Source of the DNA: Roseiarcus sp963741845
Lineage (GTDB): Bacteria; Pseudomonadota; Alphaproteobacteria; Rhizobiales; Beijerinckiaceae
DNA length: 64,000 nt
Reading direction: 5' to 3'
NCBI GenBank assembly: GCA_963741845.1
Contig: CAVUJV010000018.1
Location: forward strand, 51,542-115,541
Of the stretch, positions 37,988 to 46,977 are shown one piece after another. Position 1 is the first letter of the stretch. Every line of letters starts with the position of its first letter. The translations under genes and the position numbers were made by a program. The notes beneath the pieces are model-generated. The model had not been told where the DNA came from. It searched no databases and saw only the letters and a list, made by a program, of their open reading frames with translations.

Positions 37988-38294
37988 TTGCCCCTTCTTG
38001 TGGAACGATGCTCAACCTACGGATCGGGTCCGTCACGAAGCAGATCATCGTACACTCGATGCTGCGTGACGGAACCGAGTTCGTGCCCGCTGAGGCCCCA
38101 CGAGACAGGAGGCCGCATCCAGCTCCCAGCTTATTATAATTACCTACAAGTGCCGCGCGGCGAGCATGCATAGAACGCAGGCGTCCGAAAGCGTCGACAC
38201 CCCGAAGAGCCTTCCTGCTGAGCAAGCATCGAATACCTCATACTCGCGCCATTCGCGCCGACGCTTTCGCCTCTGAAGGAATCACGGCGCATGG
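37988..38294. other. Spacer between Sel1 gene and small membrane gene
   Basis: About 307 bases with no credible gene. An unusually AT-rich patch near 38131-38150 (TTATTATAATTACC) may carry a promoter for the small membrane gene on the minus strand, but a matching -35 was not evident. Confidence 0.4.
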
Positions 38295-39221
38295 CTAGTT
38301 CGTCGGCTTCCACCCACGCGCCATGCGCCGCGCCTCGGCGATCTGTTCGGCACTCATCCCGCGGGCCAAATTGTCGCGGTTCTTGTTTGCGACTTCGCGC
38401 GTTTCGTCGTCTTGCGCTCGCGATGCAGCGAGATCGGCCCACATGTACGCCAGGATATAGTCCTTGGGCACCCCCTCGCCGCTTGTGTACAAGGAGCCAA
38501 GATTGATCTGGGCAGCGACGTTGCCTTTGTCCGCGGCCTTGCGATACCAAACTGCGGCTTGCGCGGAGTCCTGCGGCACACCATCGCCTTTGTCGTAAGC
38601 CAGGCCGAGGTTGAACAGAGCGACGGCTTCCCCTTGGTCGGCGGCCTTGTGGAACCAGATCAGAGCCTGGGCATCGTCCTTCGCCACGCCATCGCCCTCG
38701 CTGTACATCACGCCAAGGTTGCTCTGCGCGAACGCGTGCCCCTGGTCTGCGGCTTTGCGATACCAGGCGGCCGCCTGCGCGGCGTCCTTGGGAACGCCTT
38801 CGCCGTGGCGGTACATCGAACCGATATCGAATTGCGCACGGGCGTCCCCCTGGTCGGCTGACTTGCGATACCAGGTCAATGCCCGTGCGTTGTCCTTCGG
38901 GACGCCATTGCCGTCGCGATACATCACGCCGAGATAGAATTGCGCAAGAGCGTCCCCCTGGTCGGCGGCTTTGCGAAACCAGATCAAAGCCTGGGCGAAG
39001 TCTTGCCGCACGCCCTGACCTTGCGCATACATGAGCCCGATATCCCTTTGGGCATCGGCGCGGTTGTTGGCGCCGGGCGAACGCAGCAATCGCATCGCCG
39101 CCCCGTAGTCGCCGCGCTGATAGGCCGCTCGGCCATCCTCAAGCCGGCCCGCCATCGCTCCGCCAAGCAGCGCGAACACGAGAAGGCCACTGACGGAGAG
39201 GGACGTGATCCGTTGTTTCAC
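38295..39221 (-). CDS. Exported Sel1-repeat (TPR-like) protein
   Basis: A 308-residue product when started at GTG 39221, which has AAGGGG 7 bases upstream. The N-terminus KQRITSLSVSGLLVFALLGG is a Sec signal peptide ending near AMA-GR. Six consecutive Sel1-like repeats of 36 residues follow, such as AQFYLGVMYRDGNGVPKDNA and AQSNLGVMYSEGDGVAKDDA. The last repeat runs into YILAYMWADLAASRAQDDE, a common cap. These repeats form a superhelix for protein-protein contacts in the periplasm. It follows the autotransporter after 150 bases on the same strand, so the two may be co-expressed. The upstream frame extension to 39419 overlaps the autotransporter end and is not used. Confidence 0.83.
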   Translation of the reverse strand: MKQRITSLSVSGLLVFALLGGAMAGRLEDGRAAYQRGDYGAAMRLLRSPGANNRADAQRDIGLMYAQGQGVRQDFAQALIWFRKAADQGDALAQFYLGVMYRDGNGVPKDNARALTWYRKSADQGDARAQFDIGSMYRHGEGVPKDAAQAAAWYRKAADQGHAFAQSNLGVMYSEGDGVAKDDAQALIWFHKAADQGEAVALFNLGLAYDKGDGVPQDSAQAAVWYRKAADKGNVAAQINLGSLYTSGEGVPKDYILAYMWADLAASRAQDDETREVANKNRDNLARGMSAEQIAEARRMARGWKPTN

Positions 39222-39372
39222 AGTTGGGCCCCTTCGATGCATTGTGACGCGATCACCGCAGCGCTGCGTCCCGGATCGGCGGCGGTGATCGTGAAGAGCT
39301 GATCGAGCAGCGTCGCCTGTGTCGTCAGGCTCGGATCGCCGAGGTTGTTCGTCCATGACGCCTTGCCTCTCA

Positions 39373-42300
39373 TCACCAGACGAAACGGACGCCGCCGGTG
39401 AACGCTTGCACGGTCTCATGCTGGCGCAGCTCCGCGTTGTAGTCGACGAAGACGGCTACAGAGTCGCGACGGGCGACGGTCAGACTGGCGCCAAGCACCG
39501 CGGCGCTGCGCCCGATGTTCACCCCTTCGACTGTGAACTGGATCCCCGGCATTCCTGTCAGGCTTGCCGTCGTGGCTGGGACGGGATCGAGCGCATCGTA
39601 GGCATAGCGAGCGCGCAGTTCGGGTTGGACCACGATCCCGTTGCCGAGGGTGAAATTGGCGTTGACCCGAAAGCCGGCAGAAAGCTGCAGGGCGTCGAGC
39701 GCGCTGTTGCCGACCGCCAGGTTGAGCGCGTCGGCTCCAGTCTCGGTATAGGCGCCGCGACCGACCTGATCCCAGGCGAGGCGGAGCGAAGGCTCAAAGT
39801 TGAACAGTCCCTCGCTGAGGCGGTAGCCGCCGCCCACCGCCGCCGACCAGTCGTTTCCAGACGCCGAGCCGTACGCGGTTCGATTAAGCCCGAGGGCGGT
39901 GATTTGCCGGACCGTCGTCATTTGCGTCACGCCGAAGCCCGCGCGTCCTTCGACATAGGCCCGCCCGAAGGGCTGCATCGCATAGACAGCGCCGGTGTAG
40001 GCGTTGGTCGCGCCGGTCTCCGAGCCGCCGCCGAGCGAGCCATGCATATAGCTGAACGCGACGCCGCTGCGGAACGTCGGGTCCCAACCGGCGAAGGGAT
40101 TGATGTCGAAGCCGGCGACAAACCCGCCAAGGTTCTGCGACAGGCCATAGGCGTTGCCGTCGCCGCTCAGGTTCTGCCAGGCGCCGACGGCCTCGCCCCA
40201 TCCGCCGTAGTTCAAGGAAGCGGCGGGCCGACCTTTCTCCGTCGGAAACGCAGCTGCGCCGGCGTTCTGATCATCGTCCGAGGGATTCAGGCCCAGCCCG
40301 GTGGCGCGGCCGTAGTCGAAGCTGAGGCCGCGGAGACCCGCAGCGCGGCGCGCTTCGAGCGCGGTGTCGTCGCTCATCACCTCGATGTGGCGATCGAGCA
40401 CGCCGTTGACGACGCGGCTCGCCGCCAGGTTGGCCAGCAACTGGTTGCCGACGACGTCGCTGCCGTTCCCGTCGGCGTCCGCCTGATCGTAGAACTGACG
40501 GGCGTCCGCGGGGTTCTGCACGCCATCGAGGCTACCGAGGATGCCATTCATGTCCGGCGTCAGGTTTCCGGCAATGAGGCCGGCGGTCAGGCTGTTTGCG
40601 AAGGCTCTCTGGTTGTTGCTGTCGGCCACGGAGGCATAGCTGGCGCTGCGGACGAGGGTGAGTTCAGCGGCGGTCGGCGTATATCCGACCTCAGAGCTGA
40701 TGAAGGTCGAGAGCTTCGTGGTGGCGGGGGACGTAAAGGCGCCGGACACCGAGTTTGCGTCCACAATCGCATAGGTCGCGCCGCTCCTGACCGGACTGGT
40801 CAACGGGGCGAGTCGAACTTGCACCGCACCATCCAGAGACGCGGCTCCGTTCACCTTAAGCTTGTTTGTCCCGTCCGAACTGGCGGTGACCCATAGCGCG
40901 GCGCCGGAATTCTGGGTGTAATCTCCATTCACCGTCAACGTACCGATCGACGCTACGCCGGGGACGATCGTGCCTTCGGCATTGATGATCGTTGCGCCGA
41001 CTGTTCCGTTACCGGTCAGAGTGGCTCCCGAATTGACCGCCACCGACGAGATTATCGAACCGGTCACACTCAGGACGCCGCCGTTGACCGTGGTTGGCCC
41101 CGTATAGGTCGCCGCGCCGGCGATCGTCAGGGCGCCGGAGCCGTCCTTCACCAACCGACGTGGGAAATCGGCGCCTGTGTCGATATTCTTGCCGTCGGTC
41201 AGGAAACTCGCATCGGGTTGCGAATCGTTGTTCTCACGCCCGAACCGGAGAACCAACGCCTGCGGAAAATAGCTGGTGACGTCGTAGAGCGTCCACACGG
41301 CGCGGCCGACTGCCGACACCGCCAGAACGTCGGCAGTCGGATTGTACGACATCTGCGAGACAAGCACGTTCGGCAGACCGGCCCCGAATGGGGCCAAGTC
41401 CGCGAGTTTTCCATTTTTGTCGCTGCTCGCGACTGCGATTGGGCTCGTCGCGTTGTTGCTGAGGCCGCCGACTAGCAGCGCATTGACATTCTGGTCCTTG
41501 TTATTGATGAACTCGACTGAGGTTGCCTTCGTCAAGCCTTGCGGCAGATTAACGTTGTAATACGCGTTGCCTTTGTCAGCCGTGGCGATAGCATAAGATC
41601 CGTTTGCTACATAAAACCATTTGGACGATCGCTGATCGAAAACGATTGAGGTAGGCGTGCCATATGTATAATTGTTTAGCGGCTGGAGCTGTGAGCCATT
41701 TGTACTAAACAATAGTGCTTTATCATTTCCAGTATTTGCTCCAACGAGAAGAATGCTTGTGTCTTTGCCGGCTCCATAAGCAAGTGCAGTGACGGAACCA
41801 CCTGCGTCGCCGAGATTCGATAAGCTAAGATCAATCGAGGTCGCCCTGCTGACTGCTGTGTCTTTACCGACATAGACACTACTTCCCGCTAAAGCGACCA
41901 TTCTCGGATCAACTTTGTTCAGCACGAACGGGCTGGACATATTATTATTGGCGCCTTTGACAAAATCACTACAATTTTCGTCATTGCAATAGATCGGGAC
42001 ACCCGCGGGGTTCGTGCCCGGATCTGTGGGACTCCCATTGCTGTCAATGATCCGACGACTCAGGCCGCCAAGACTTTGATAGGATGTGTAATACGCGCTT
42101 TGAAAGGGGAACGTCGTGTCGTTCACGACCGCGGTAAATCCATCGGCTGGTTGAACAGCCTTATACACAGCGCTATTTGGCTTGGACTGGATCGCAACGC
42201 CGGTGTCCTGGGCCGCAACGACGACCAAATGTGCGTTGGCGCCGTAGGCGACCGCATAGGGTTCGCGGATCTGGAGGGTGCTGCTGTTCAGCCCCTGCCA

Positions 42301-43602
42301 TGAACCGCCGTTCGTCAGAGGATTGGTGCGGAGATAAACGCCGCCGTCGCCTCCCATCAGCAGATTGCCAGCGGCGTTGACGAGCAGAGTGCGAGCGTCC
42401 GCATGGGCAGTCGTACCCCTCGCGTTTGCGTCCGTCAGGCTCGTGAAACCGGTTGCGTCAACACGGAAAGCCGACACCGTGAAAGGATTTTGGCCGGTCC
42501 CATCGCCTGCCACATAGACGACGCGAGTGTTGCTTGGATCAATCGCGACAGCGAGGTTGACAACGCCCTGCCCGCCCGAATTGACGCTGGGCGCCTGCAG
42601 TTGCCTCCAGGATCTGCCTTGGTTTTGCGACAGATAAAGCGTCTGCAATTTATAACTTGTGTCTCCGGATGCCTGAGGAATGTCGGTTGCCAGGGCGATT
42701 GCGACCGAACCGTTCGGGCCGGTCGCAAGCTTGGGCACAAGCTGGGTCCGTGCCGAAGCGATGATATTGTTCCCGCCGGGGACTGGCGTTGTTCCTGTGA
42801 ACACGGCGGTCCACGTCGCTCCCGCATCCTGGCTGACATAAACGCCTGTCTTTGTTGGGTCGGCTGAAGTGATGGACGCGTAAAACCTTTGCTGATTGGA
42901 TGGATCGGCGACCAGTGCAGTGACCGGACCGGGAAGAGCGTTGATCCGTGCAAAGGCTTTCCCGCCGTCCACGCTCCGATAGAGTCCGTACTGAGTTCCT
43001 GTGCCTGTGTAAGTCGTTGCCGTCGGATTCGTTTCTTCAAAGGTTGCGGCTAGAATTATCTTGCCTCGCGCCGCCACGCCGATGACGCTTTGACCGGTAA
43101 ATGCCGTGGCGCCCGCCATCGTTGTCCAGTTGGCGCCCCCGTTGGTCGAATAGAGCAAACCCGTCGTCGGGTTGCCTCTGCCGAAGCCCGATCCCCACAA
43201 ACCGTTGGAAGTCGTGCCGAGGCCGGCGATCAGGGTCTTTCCGGTCGGGTTGGTCGCGTCCAGTCCGAGGCTGGCGATGGAGAGCGAAGCGGCATTGTTC
43301 GTCGTCGTCGTCCAGGAGGAGCCGCCGTTGGTCGTGCTCCAGATCCCGCCGTTGGGCGAACCGATGAACATCGTGTTTGGCCCGAGCGCGGGATCGAGAA
43401 GGATGGCCTGCACCGCTCCGGAGACGGTTCCCTTGCCTCCCGAAACGTCGCCGCTCTGGACTGTATCCGTTGGCCCCACGGAATATCCCGGACCTTGAGG
43501 AACGAAGGTCTGCGAAAAAACCGCCGTCGGGCTCGCCATGATCACCCACGCGGCCCAAGCCCGACGCAAGAGCCTTGTCGACAAGACATTCGAGACGATC
43601 AT
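39373..43602 (-). CDS. Autotransporter (type Va) with Asp-box beta-propeller passenger
   Basis: A 1409-residue outer-membrane protein from ATG 43602, with GAGAGGAAAA upstream. Residues 1-33 are a signal peptide (RRAWAAWVIMASPTAVFSQT). Residues about 50-800 contain repeated sialidase/sortilin-type Asp-box blades: IWSTTNGGSSWTTTTNN, LLYSTNGGANWTT, YRSVDGGKAFARI, VYVSQDAGATWTAV and LYLSQNQGRSWRQL. A passenger-associated repeat (GSGALTIAGAATYTGPTTVN) follows near 840. The last 280 or so residues form the beta-barrel, beginning near NYGGWGEAVGAWQNLSGDG and ending in the aromatic FVW needed for BAM insertion. The passenger is probably displayed on, or released from, the surface. Bases 41,500-42,200 are AT-richer than the rest, suggesting a mosaic passenger. 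Ligand unknown. Confidence 0.87.
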   Translation of the reverse strand: MIVSNVLSTRLLRRAWAAWVIMASPTAVFSQTFVPQGPGYSVGPTDTVQSGDVSGGKGTVSGAVQAILLDPALGPNTMFIGSPNGGIWSTTNGGSSWTTTTNNAASLSIASLGLDATNPTGKTLIAGLGTTSNGLWGSGFGRGNPTTGLLYSTNGGANWTTMAGATAFTGQSVIGVAARGKIILAATFEETNPTATTYTGTGTQYGLYRSVDGGKAFARINALPGPVTALVADPSNQQRFYASITSADPTKTGVYVSQDAGATWTAVFTGTTPVPGGNNIIASARTQLVPKLATGPNGSVAIALATDIPQASGDTSYKLQTLYLSQNQGRSWRQLQAPSVNSGGQGVVNLAVAIDPSNTRVVYVAGDGTGQNPFTVSAFRVDATGFTSLTDANARGTTAHADARTLLVNAAGNLLMGGDGGVYLRTNPLTNGGSWQGLNSSTLQIREPYAVAYGANAHLVVVAAQDTGVAIQSKPNSAVYKAVQPADGFTAVVNDTTFPFQSAYYTSYQSLGGLSRRIIDSNGSPTDPGTNPAGVPIYCNDENCSDFVKGANNNMSSPFVLNKVDPRMVALAGSSVYVGKDTAVSRATSIDLSLSNLGDAGGSVTALAYGAGKDTSILLVGANTGNDKALLFSTNGSQLQPLNNYTYGTPTSIVFDQRSSKWFYVANGSYAIATADKGNAYYNVNLPQGLTKATSVEFINNKDQNVNALLVGGLSNNATSPIAVASSDKNGKLADLAPFGAGLPNVLVSQMSYNPTADVLAVSAVGRAVWTLYDVTSYFPQALVLRFGRENNDSQPDASFLTDGKNIDTGADFPRRLVKDGSGALTIAGAATYTGPTTVNGGVLSVTGSIISSVAVNSGATLTGNGTVGATIINAEGTIVPGVASIGTLTVNGDYTQNSGAALWVTASSDGTNKLKVNGAASLDGAVQVRLAPLTSPVRSGATYAIVDANSVSGAFTSPATTKLSTFISSEVGYTPTAAELTLVRSASYASVADSNNQRAFANSLTAGLIAGNLTPDMNGILGSLDGVQNPADARQFYDQADADGNGSDVVGNQLLANLAASRVVNGVLDRHIEVMSDDTALEARRAAGLRGLSFDYGRATGLGLNPSDDDQNAGAAAFPTEKGRPAASLNYGGWGEAVGAWQNLSGDGNAYGLSQNLGGFVAGFDINPFAGWDPTFRSGVAFSYMHGSLGGGSETGATNAYTGAVYAMQPFGRAYVEGRAGFGVTQMTTVRQITALGLNRTAYGSASGNDWSAAVGGGYRLSEGLFNFEPSLRLAWDQVGRGAYTETGADALNLAVGNSALDALQLSAGFRVNANFTLGNGIVVQPELRARYAYDALDPVPATTASLTGMPGIQFTVEGVNIGRSAAVLGASLTVARRDSVAVFVDYNAELRQHETVQAFTGGVRFVW

Positions 43603-43824
43603 GGGCCCTTTTCCTCTCAGCGGGAGCGACCAGCTTTGCCGCGGCCACGATGGTCCAAGCATAATATCAATCTGCGTTCCGCTTCTTGTGGCAGACAGCG
43701 TCACGTCTTATTCGACTGTTCGACAGACTTCGGATGTCAGGAAACGGACCTGTCGGTCATCCGGCGAATTGAATAATACTCTTCTGGTAAGGTAACATGG
43801 CAGTAGAATTAGGCGAACAGAATA
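43603..43824. promoter_or_regulatory. Upstream region of the autotransporter
   Basis: About 220 bases that must contain the leftward autotransporter promoter. The part 43771-43830 is AT-rich on a GC-rich background. No specific operator recognised. Confidence 0.4.
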
Positions 43825-44139
43825 TTAGCCTGTTTCGGCTGTTTTCTTAACGTCGATTAATTGAGCTGGAGGACGCATGAACGAATCGCCTCCTTGACCC
43901 GAAGCTCCCCATGTGAGGACTATCGCTCCCGCGGCAACGCGCCCAGCAAAGCCTGGATCAAGCCCACCGCCGCTGATCCGGGCGACCAATCTCTCTGCGG
44001 TTCCGAAAACCTGCACGGCCACGCCGCCGATCGCCACGATGCTCCAGCCTGAGCCACGATCAGCCCCTGTTGCGGCGGACGCATGCGCATCGTCGAGACC
44101 TTCGCCCGCGGCGCTCAACCCCGAAGCTTCGCGGCCTAA
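43825..44139 (-). pseudogene. 3' part of an unknown gene cut by the IS5 element
   Basis: The minus-strand frame is open from the IS5 border at 44139 to a TAA at 43825. It reads GWSIVAIGGVAVQVFGTAER, then LVARISGGGLDPGFAGRVAA and QGGDSFMRPPAQLID. The composition is protein-like with moderately hydrophobic stretches, but the beginning of the gene is not found on the other side of the element. Family unknown. Confidence 0.4.
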
Positions 44140-44983
44140 GGCCTGTTGACATTGACGCTTGAAGACCAGCGCGGAGCAAGGCAGCGCTGATTTCAAAGCC
44201 TCCAAAATGGAGGCTGCTTTGGATCGTCTGATATTGAGCGATGAACAGTGGGAACGCGTCGCCCCGCACTTGCCGGGCAAGGTCGGCGATCCGGGCCGAT
44301 CGGCGGCGGACAATCGCGCCTTCCTGGAGGCTGTGCTGTGGATCGCCCGGGTCGGCGCTCCCTGGCGCGACTTGCCGGAAACGTTCGGGAAATGGAACTC
44401 GGTCTTCCAGCGGTTCCGGCGATGGGCCGTCAAGGGCGTGTTTGAGCGGGTTTTCCAGTTCTTGTCGGGCGACCCGGATTTCGAATACGCCCTGATCGAC
44501 GGAACCATCGTCCGCGTCCACCAGCACGGGACGGGCGCAAAAGGGGGACCGAAAATCAGGCGATCGGACGCTCGCGCGGCGGCCTGACGACCAAAATCGT
44601 CGCTCTTGTCGACGCGCTGGGCAATCTGGCGCGCTTCGTCCTCCTGCCGGGCCAACGCCACGACAGCGTCGGCGTCGAACCTCTGCTCGACGGCATCGAA
44701 ATCGGCGCGCTGATCGGCGACAAGGGCTTCGACAATGACTGGCTTCGCCGCGAACTCGACGCGCGCGGCGCCCGCGCCGTGATCCCGCCCAAGGCGGACC
44801 GCAAGACGGACATCCCGTGCGATTTCGCCATGTACCGCTGGCGTCATCTCATCGAAAACTTCTTCTGCGCCCTCAAGAACTTTCGTCGGCTCGCAACCCG
44901 ATACGATAAAACCGATCAAAGCTTCGCAGCCAATATCCATCTCGTCGCCATCGCACTCGCGCTGAAGTGAATGTCAACAGGCC
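44140..44983. mobile_element. IS5-family (IS427 group) insertion sequence, intact
   Basis: Ends are exact inverted repeats: GGCCTGTTGACATT at 44140-44153 and AATGTCAACAGGCC at 44970-44983. The element is 844 bases long. Flanking triplets are TAA (44137-44139) and TGA (44984-44986), fitting the TNA target preference of the IS427 group but not an exact duplication. Size, ends and the two-frame transposase agree with an intact element. Confidence 0.85.
44207..44970 (+). CDS. IS5/IS427 transposase made by -1 programmed frameshifting
   Basis: The first frame starts at ATG 44207 and holds LILSDEQWERVAPHLPGKVG, NRAFLEAVLWIARVGAPWRD and the first catalytic Asp in ALIDGTIVRVHQH. It ends at 44587. The second frame, entered at the run GCAAAAGGGGGACC near 44536-44549, gives the rest: RSRGGLTTKIVALVDALGNL, LIGDKGFDNDWLRRELDARG (second Asp) and RWRHLIENFFCALKNFRRLA with the catalytic Glu, ending at 44970. 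A -1 slip on A4G5 joins the two, the usual arrangement for this group, so this frameshift is biological rather than an error. Confidence 0.83.
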
Positions 44984-45456
44984 TGAACCCGCCGGACTCG
45001 ACTCCTCATGACCGCTGACCCGACCCGCATATTATCGACAATCGTTCGCCGACGACAGCTTTCGCCGGCCAACTCCCCGCCGCGACGAAACTGATTGATC
45101 CGACCAATCTCGCGCCGCTTCACGCGGAAAATCCACCATCCGACTACGATCCGCCGTTCCCGAACGCCGCCGCTGCTCTCGTTCGCCCGAAACCGCACCC
45201 TCGAAGGCGCTGCCCGCCGCCCGACCCATCGCAAAATCCCCATACGTCGGCGCGCCTCGAAGACAGCGCCCCTTCCGCCCCGCCGTTTCCTCCCTTGGAG
45301 GCTTTCGGACGCCGGCCGAAACCCCGCAGCCCTGCATCAGCGCCGGCGCCAAGGCCCGCATCCGAAACCCTACACATGAGCAGTCATTCGCGTTGGCTCC
45401 GGGCCAACGGGCGATGGCCGAGCCTTTCGCCGCCCCTCGACGATCGGAGATCTAGA
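44984..45456. other. Noncoding stretch with a solo IS91-like terminal segment
   Basis: No gene is supported in 470 bases. Bases about 45160-45378 share a series of blocks, in the same order and orientation, with the 3' end of the IS91 element at 54.2 kb: AAATCCCCATA (45234; 54252), GGACGCCGGCCG (45307; 54320) and the CCTRCACAKGAG-like end (45368; 54369). It is best read as the leftover terminus of a related IS91 element. Confidence 0.5.
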
Positions 45457-46977
45457 TTAGGCCGCATCCCGCGCGTGGATGAGCGCCATAATGCCCTCGC
45501 CCATGCGCGTGTAGTGCCGCGAGTTCGCGAGTTCGCCCTTGATGCGGTAGTCGTCCATCACGACGATGCGGTCGGCGACGGCAATCATCTCCGGCATGTC
45601 GCTCGTGATCAAAAGGATTGCGGTTCCTTCGTCTGCGAGACGGCGCAGCAGCTCATGAATGTAGGCCTTGGTCTTGATGTCGATGCCGACGGAGGGCTCG
45701 TCGACGATGAGGATCCTGACGCCCGCGGCGAGCCATTTGGCGACGCTGATCTTTTGCTGGTTCCCGCCGGAGAGATTGCCGACGATCTGCGCGAGCGAAG
45801 GCGTACGCACTTCCAACTGCGCGATAACCGGCGAGACATGCGCGCGCACCGCTTCGTCGCGCAGCAGGCCGACCCGCCCGGCGAGCTTGCGCCAGACCGT
45901 GATCCCGGCGTTCTCAAGCACGGTATGGGCGAGGATCAGCCCCTCCTGCTTGCGATCCTCGCTGATGTAGCCGATTCCGCAGCGATGGATCGCGTCGGCG
46001 ACGCCGGCGATACGCTCGGGTCGGCCCGCGATCTCGATCTCGCCGACGGTCAGCGGATAAAGGCCCAGAATGCATTTGGCGAGCTCTGTCCGGCCCGCGC
46101 CGACGAGGCCGTAGAGGCCGACGATCTCGCCCTGGCGCACGGTGAGATCGATTTTTGCATGGCCGAGCGCGGTGGAGACGTTCTTCAGGTCCAGCATCGT
46201 CTTGGCATTGCTGTAATCGCGCGGCGCCCAATCGGGTATCTGTTCGTTGCGGCCGATCATCAGGCGCACAAGATCCTGGCGCTCGAGACCCGCCATCGGC
46301 CGGCTCGGACAGGCATTGCGGCCGTCGCGCAATACCGTCACTTCGTCGCAGATTTGCTGCACTTCCTCGAGCTTGTGGCTGACGAACAAAAGGCTCGCAC
46401 CCTCGTCTCGGAGCTTCCGCAGCAGGCGAAACAGAACCTCGGCCTCTTGCGGCGTCAGCGAGGCCGTGGGCTCGTCAAGAAGCAGGACGCGCGAGCGCAG
46501 CGAAAGCGCCTTGGCGATCTCGACGAGTTGCACCTTCGCGACGTTGAGCTGCGAGACCGGCGTGCGCGGGTCGAGATCGAGTTCGAGAACCTCTAGCCAG
46601 CGGCGCGCCTCGGTATGGACGGCGTCGTAGTCGATCGGCCGCATGAGTCCACCGCCGAGGCGTTCGAGCAATATGTTTTCGCCCACGGAGAAGCGCGGAA
46701 TGAGATTGCGCTCCTGATGGACGACGCCGACACCGGCGGCGATCGCATCACGCGGACCCTCGAAGCGCACGGGCGCACCGTTGAGCCGCAACTCGCCACC
46801 GTCGGGACGATAGACGCCAGTGATAATCTTGATCAGCGTTGATTTGCCGGCGCCGTTTTCGCCGAGCAGCGCGTGGATTGAGCCGCCCCGCATCGTCAAC
46901 ATTACGTCCTGCAGCGCCAGCACGCCAGGGAAGGCCTTTTGAATCCCGCGAGCCTCCAGGCTGAGCGTCGAACTCAC
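45457..46977 (-). CDS. Sugar ABC transporter ATP-binding protein (RbsA/MglA type)
   Basis: A 506-residue double ATPase. The first cassette has Walker A GENGAGKSTLIKIITG and Walker B VLLLDEPTASLTP with the switch His in FVSHKLEE. Its signature region is degenerate (VSQLNVAKVQLVEIAKAL). The second cassette lacks a good Walker A (YGLVGAGRTELAKC) but has a complete signature LSGGNQQKISVAKW and Walker B ILIVDEPSVGIDI. This asymmetric pattern is normal for the RbsA/XylG/AraG family. It powers import through the two permeases downstream in this listing, whose genes precede it in the leftward operon with 4-base overlaps. Confidence 0.9.
   Translation of the reverse strand: MSSTLSLEARGIQKAFPGVLALQDVMLTMRGGSIHALLGENGAGKSTLIKIITGVYRPDGGELRLNGAPVRFEGPRDAIAAGVGVVHQERNLIPRFSVGENILLERLGGGLMRPIDYDAVHTEARRWLEVLELDLDPRTPVSQLNVAKVQLVEIAKALSLRSRVLLLDEPTASLTPQEAEVLFRLLRKLRDEGASLLFVSHKLEEVQQICDEVTVLRDGRNACPSRPMAGLERQDLVRLMIGRNEQIPDWAPRDYSNAKTMLDLKNVSTALGHAKIDLTVRQGEIVGLYGLVGAGRTELAKCILGLYPLTVGEIEIAGRPERIAGVADAIHRCGIGYISEDRKQEGLILAHTVLENAGITVWRKLAGRVGLLRDEAVRAHVSPVIAQLEVRTPSLAQIVGNLSGGNQQKISVAKWLAAGVRILIVDEPSVGIDIKTKAYIHELLRRLADEGTAILLITSDMPEMIAVADRIVVMDDYRIKGELANSRHYTRMGEGIMALIHARDAA

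Noticed and set aside
38350..39120. Tandem repeats of about 108 bases
   Set aside because: They are the coding repeats of the Sel1 protein, not a CRISPR array or satellite; spacing and sequence follow the 36-residue protein repeat.
39319..40896. A 525-codon plus-strand frame opposite the autotransporter barrel
   Set aside because: Composition and lack of motifs mark it as an antisense frame; the minus-strand barrel with terminal FVW is clearly the gene.
45295..46596. A 433-codon plus-strand frame opposite the RbsA-type ATPase
   Set aside because: The minus strand has all ATPase motifs; the plus frame has none and is a GC-bias artefact.
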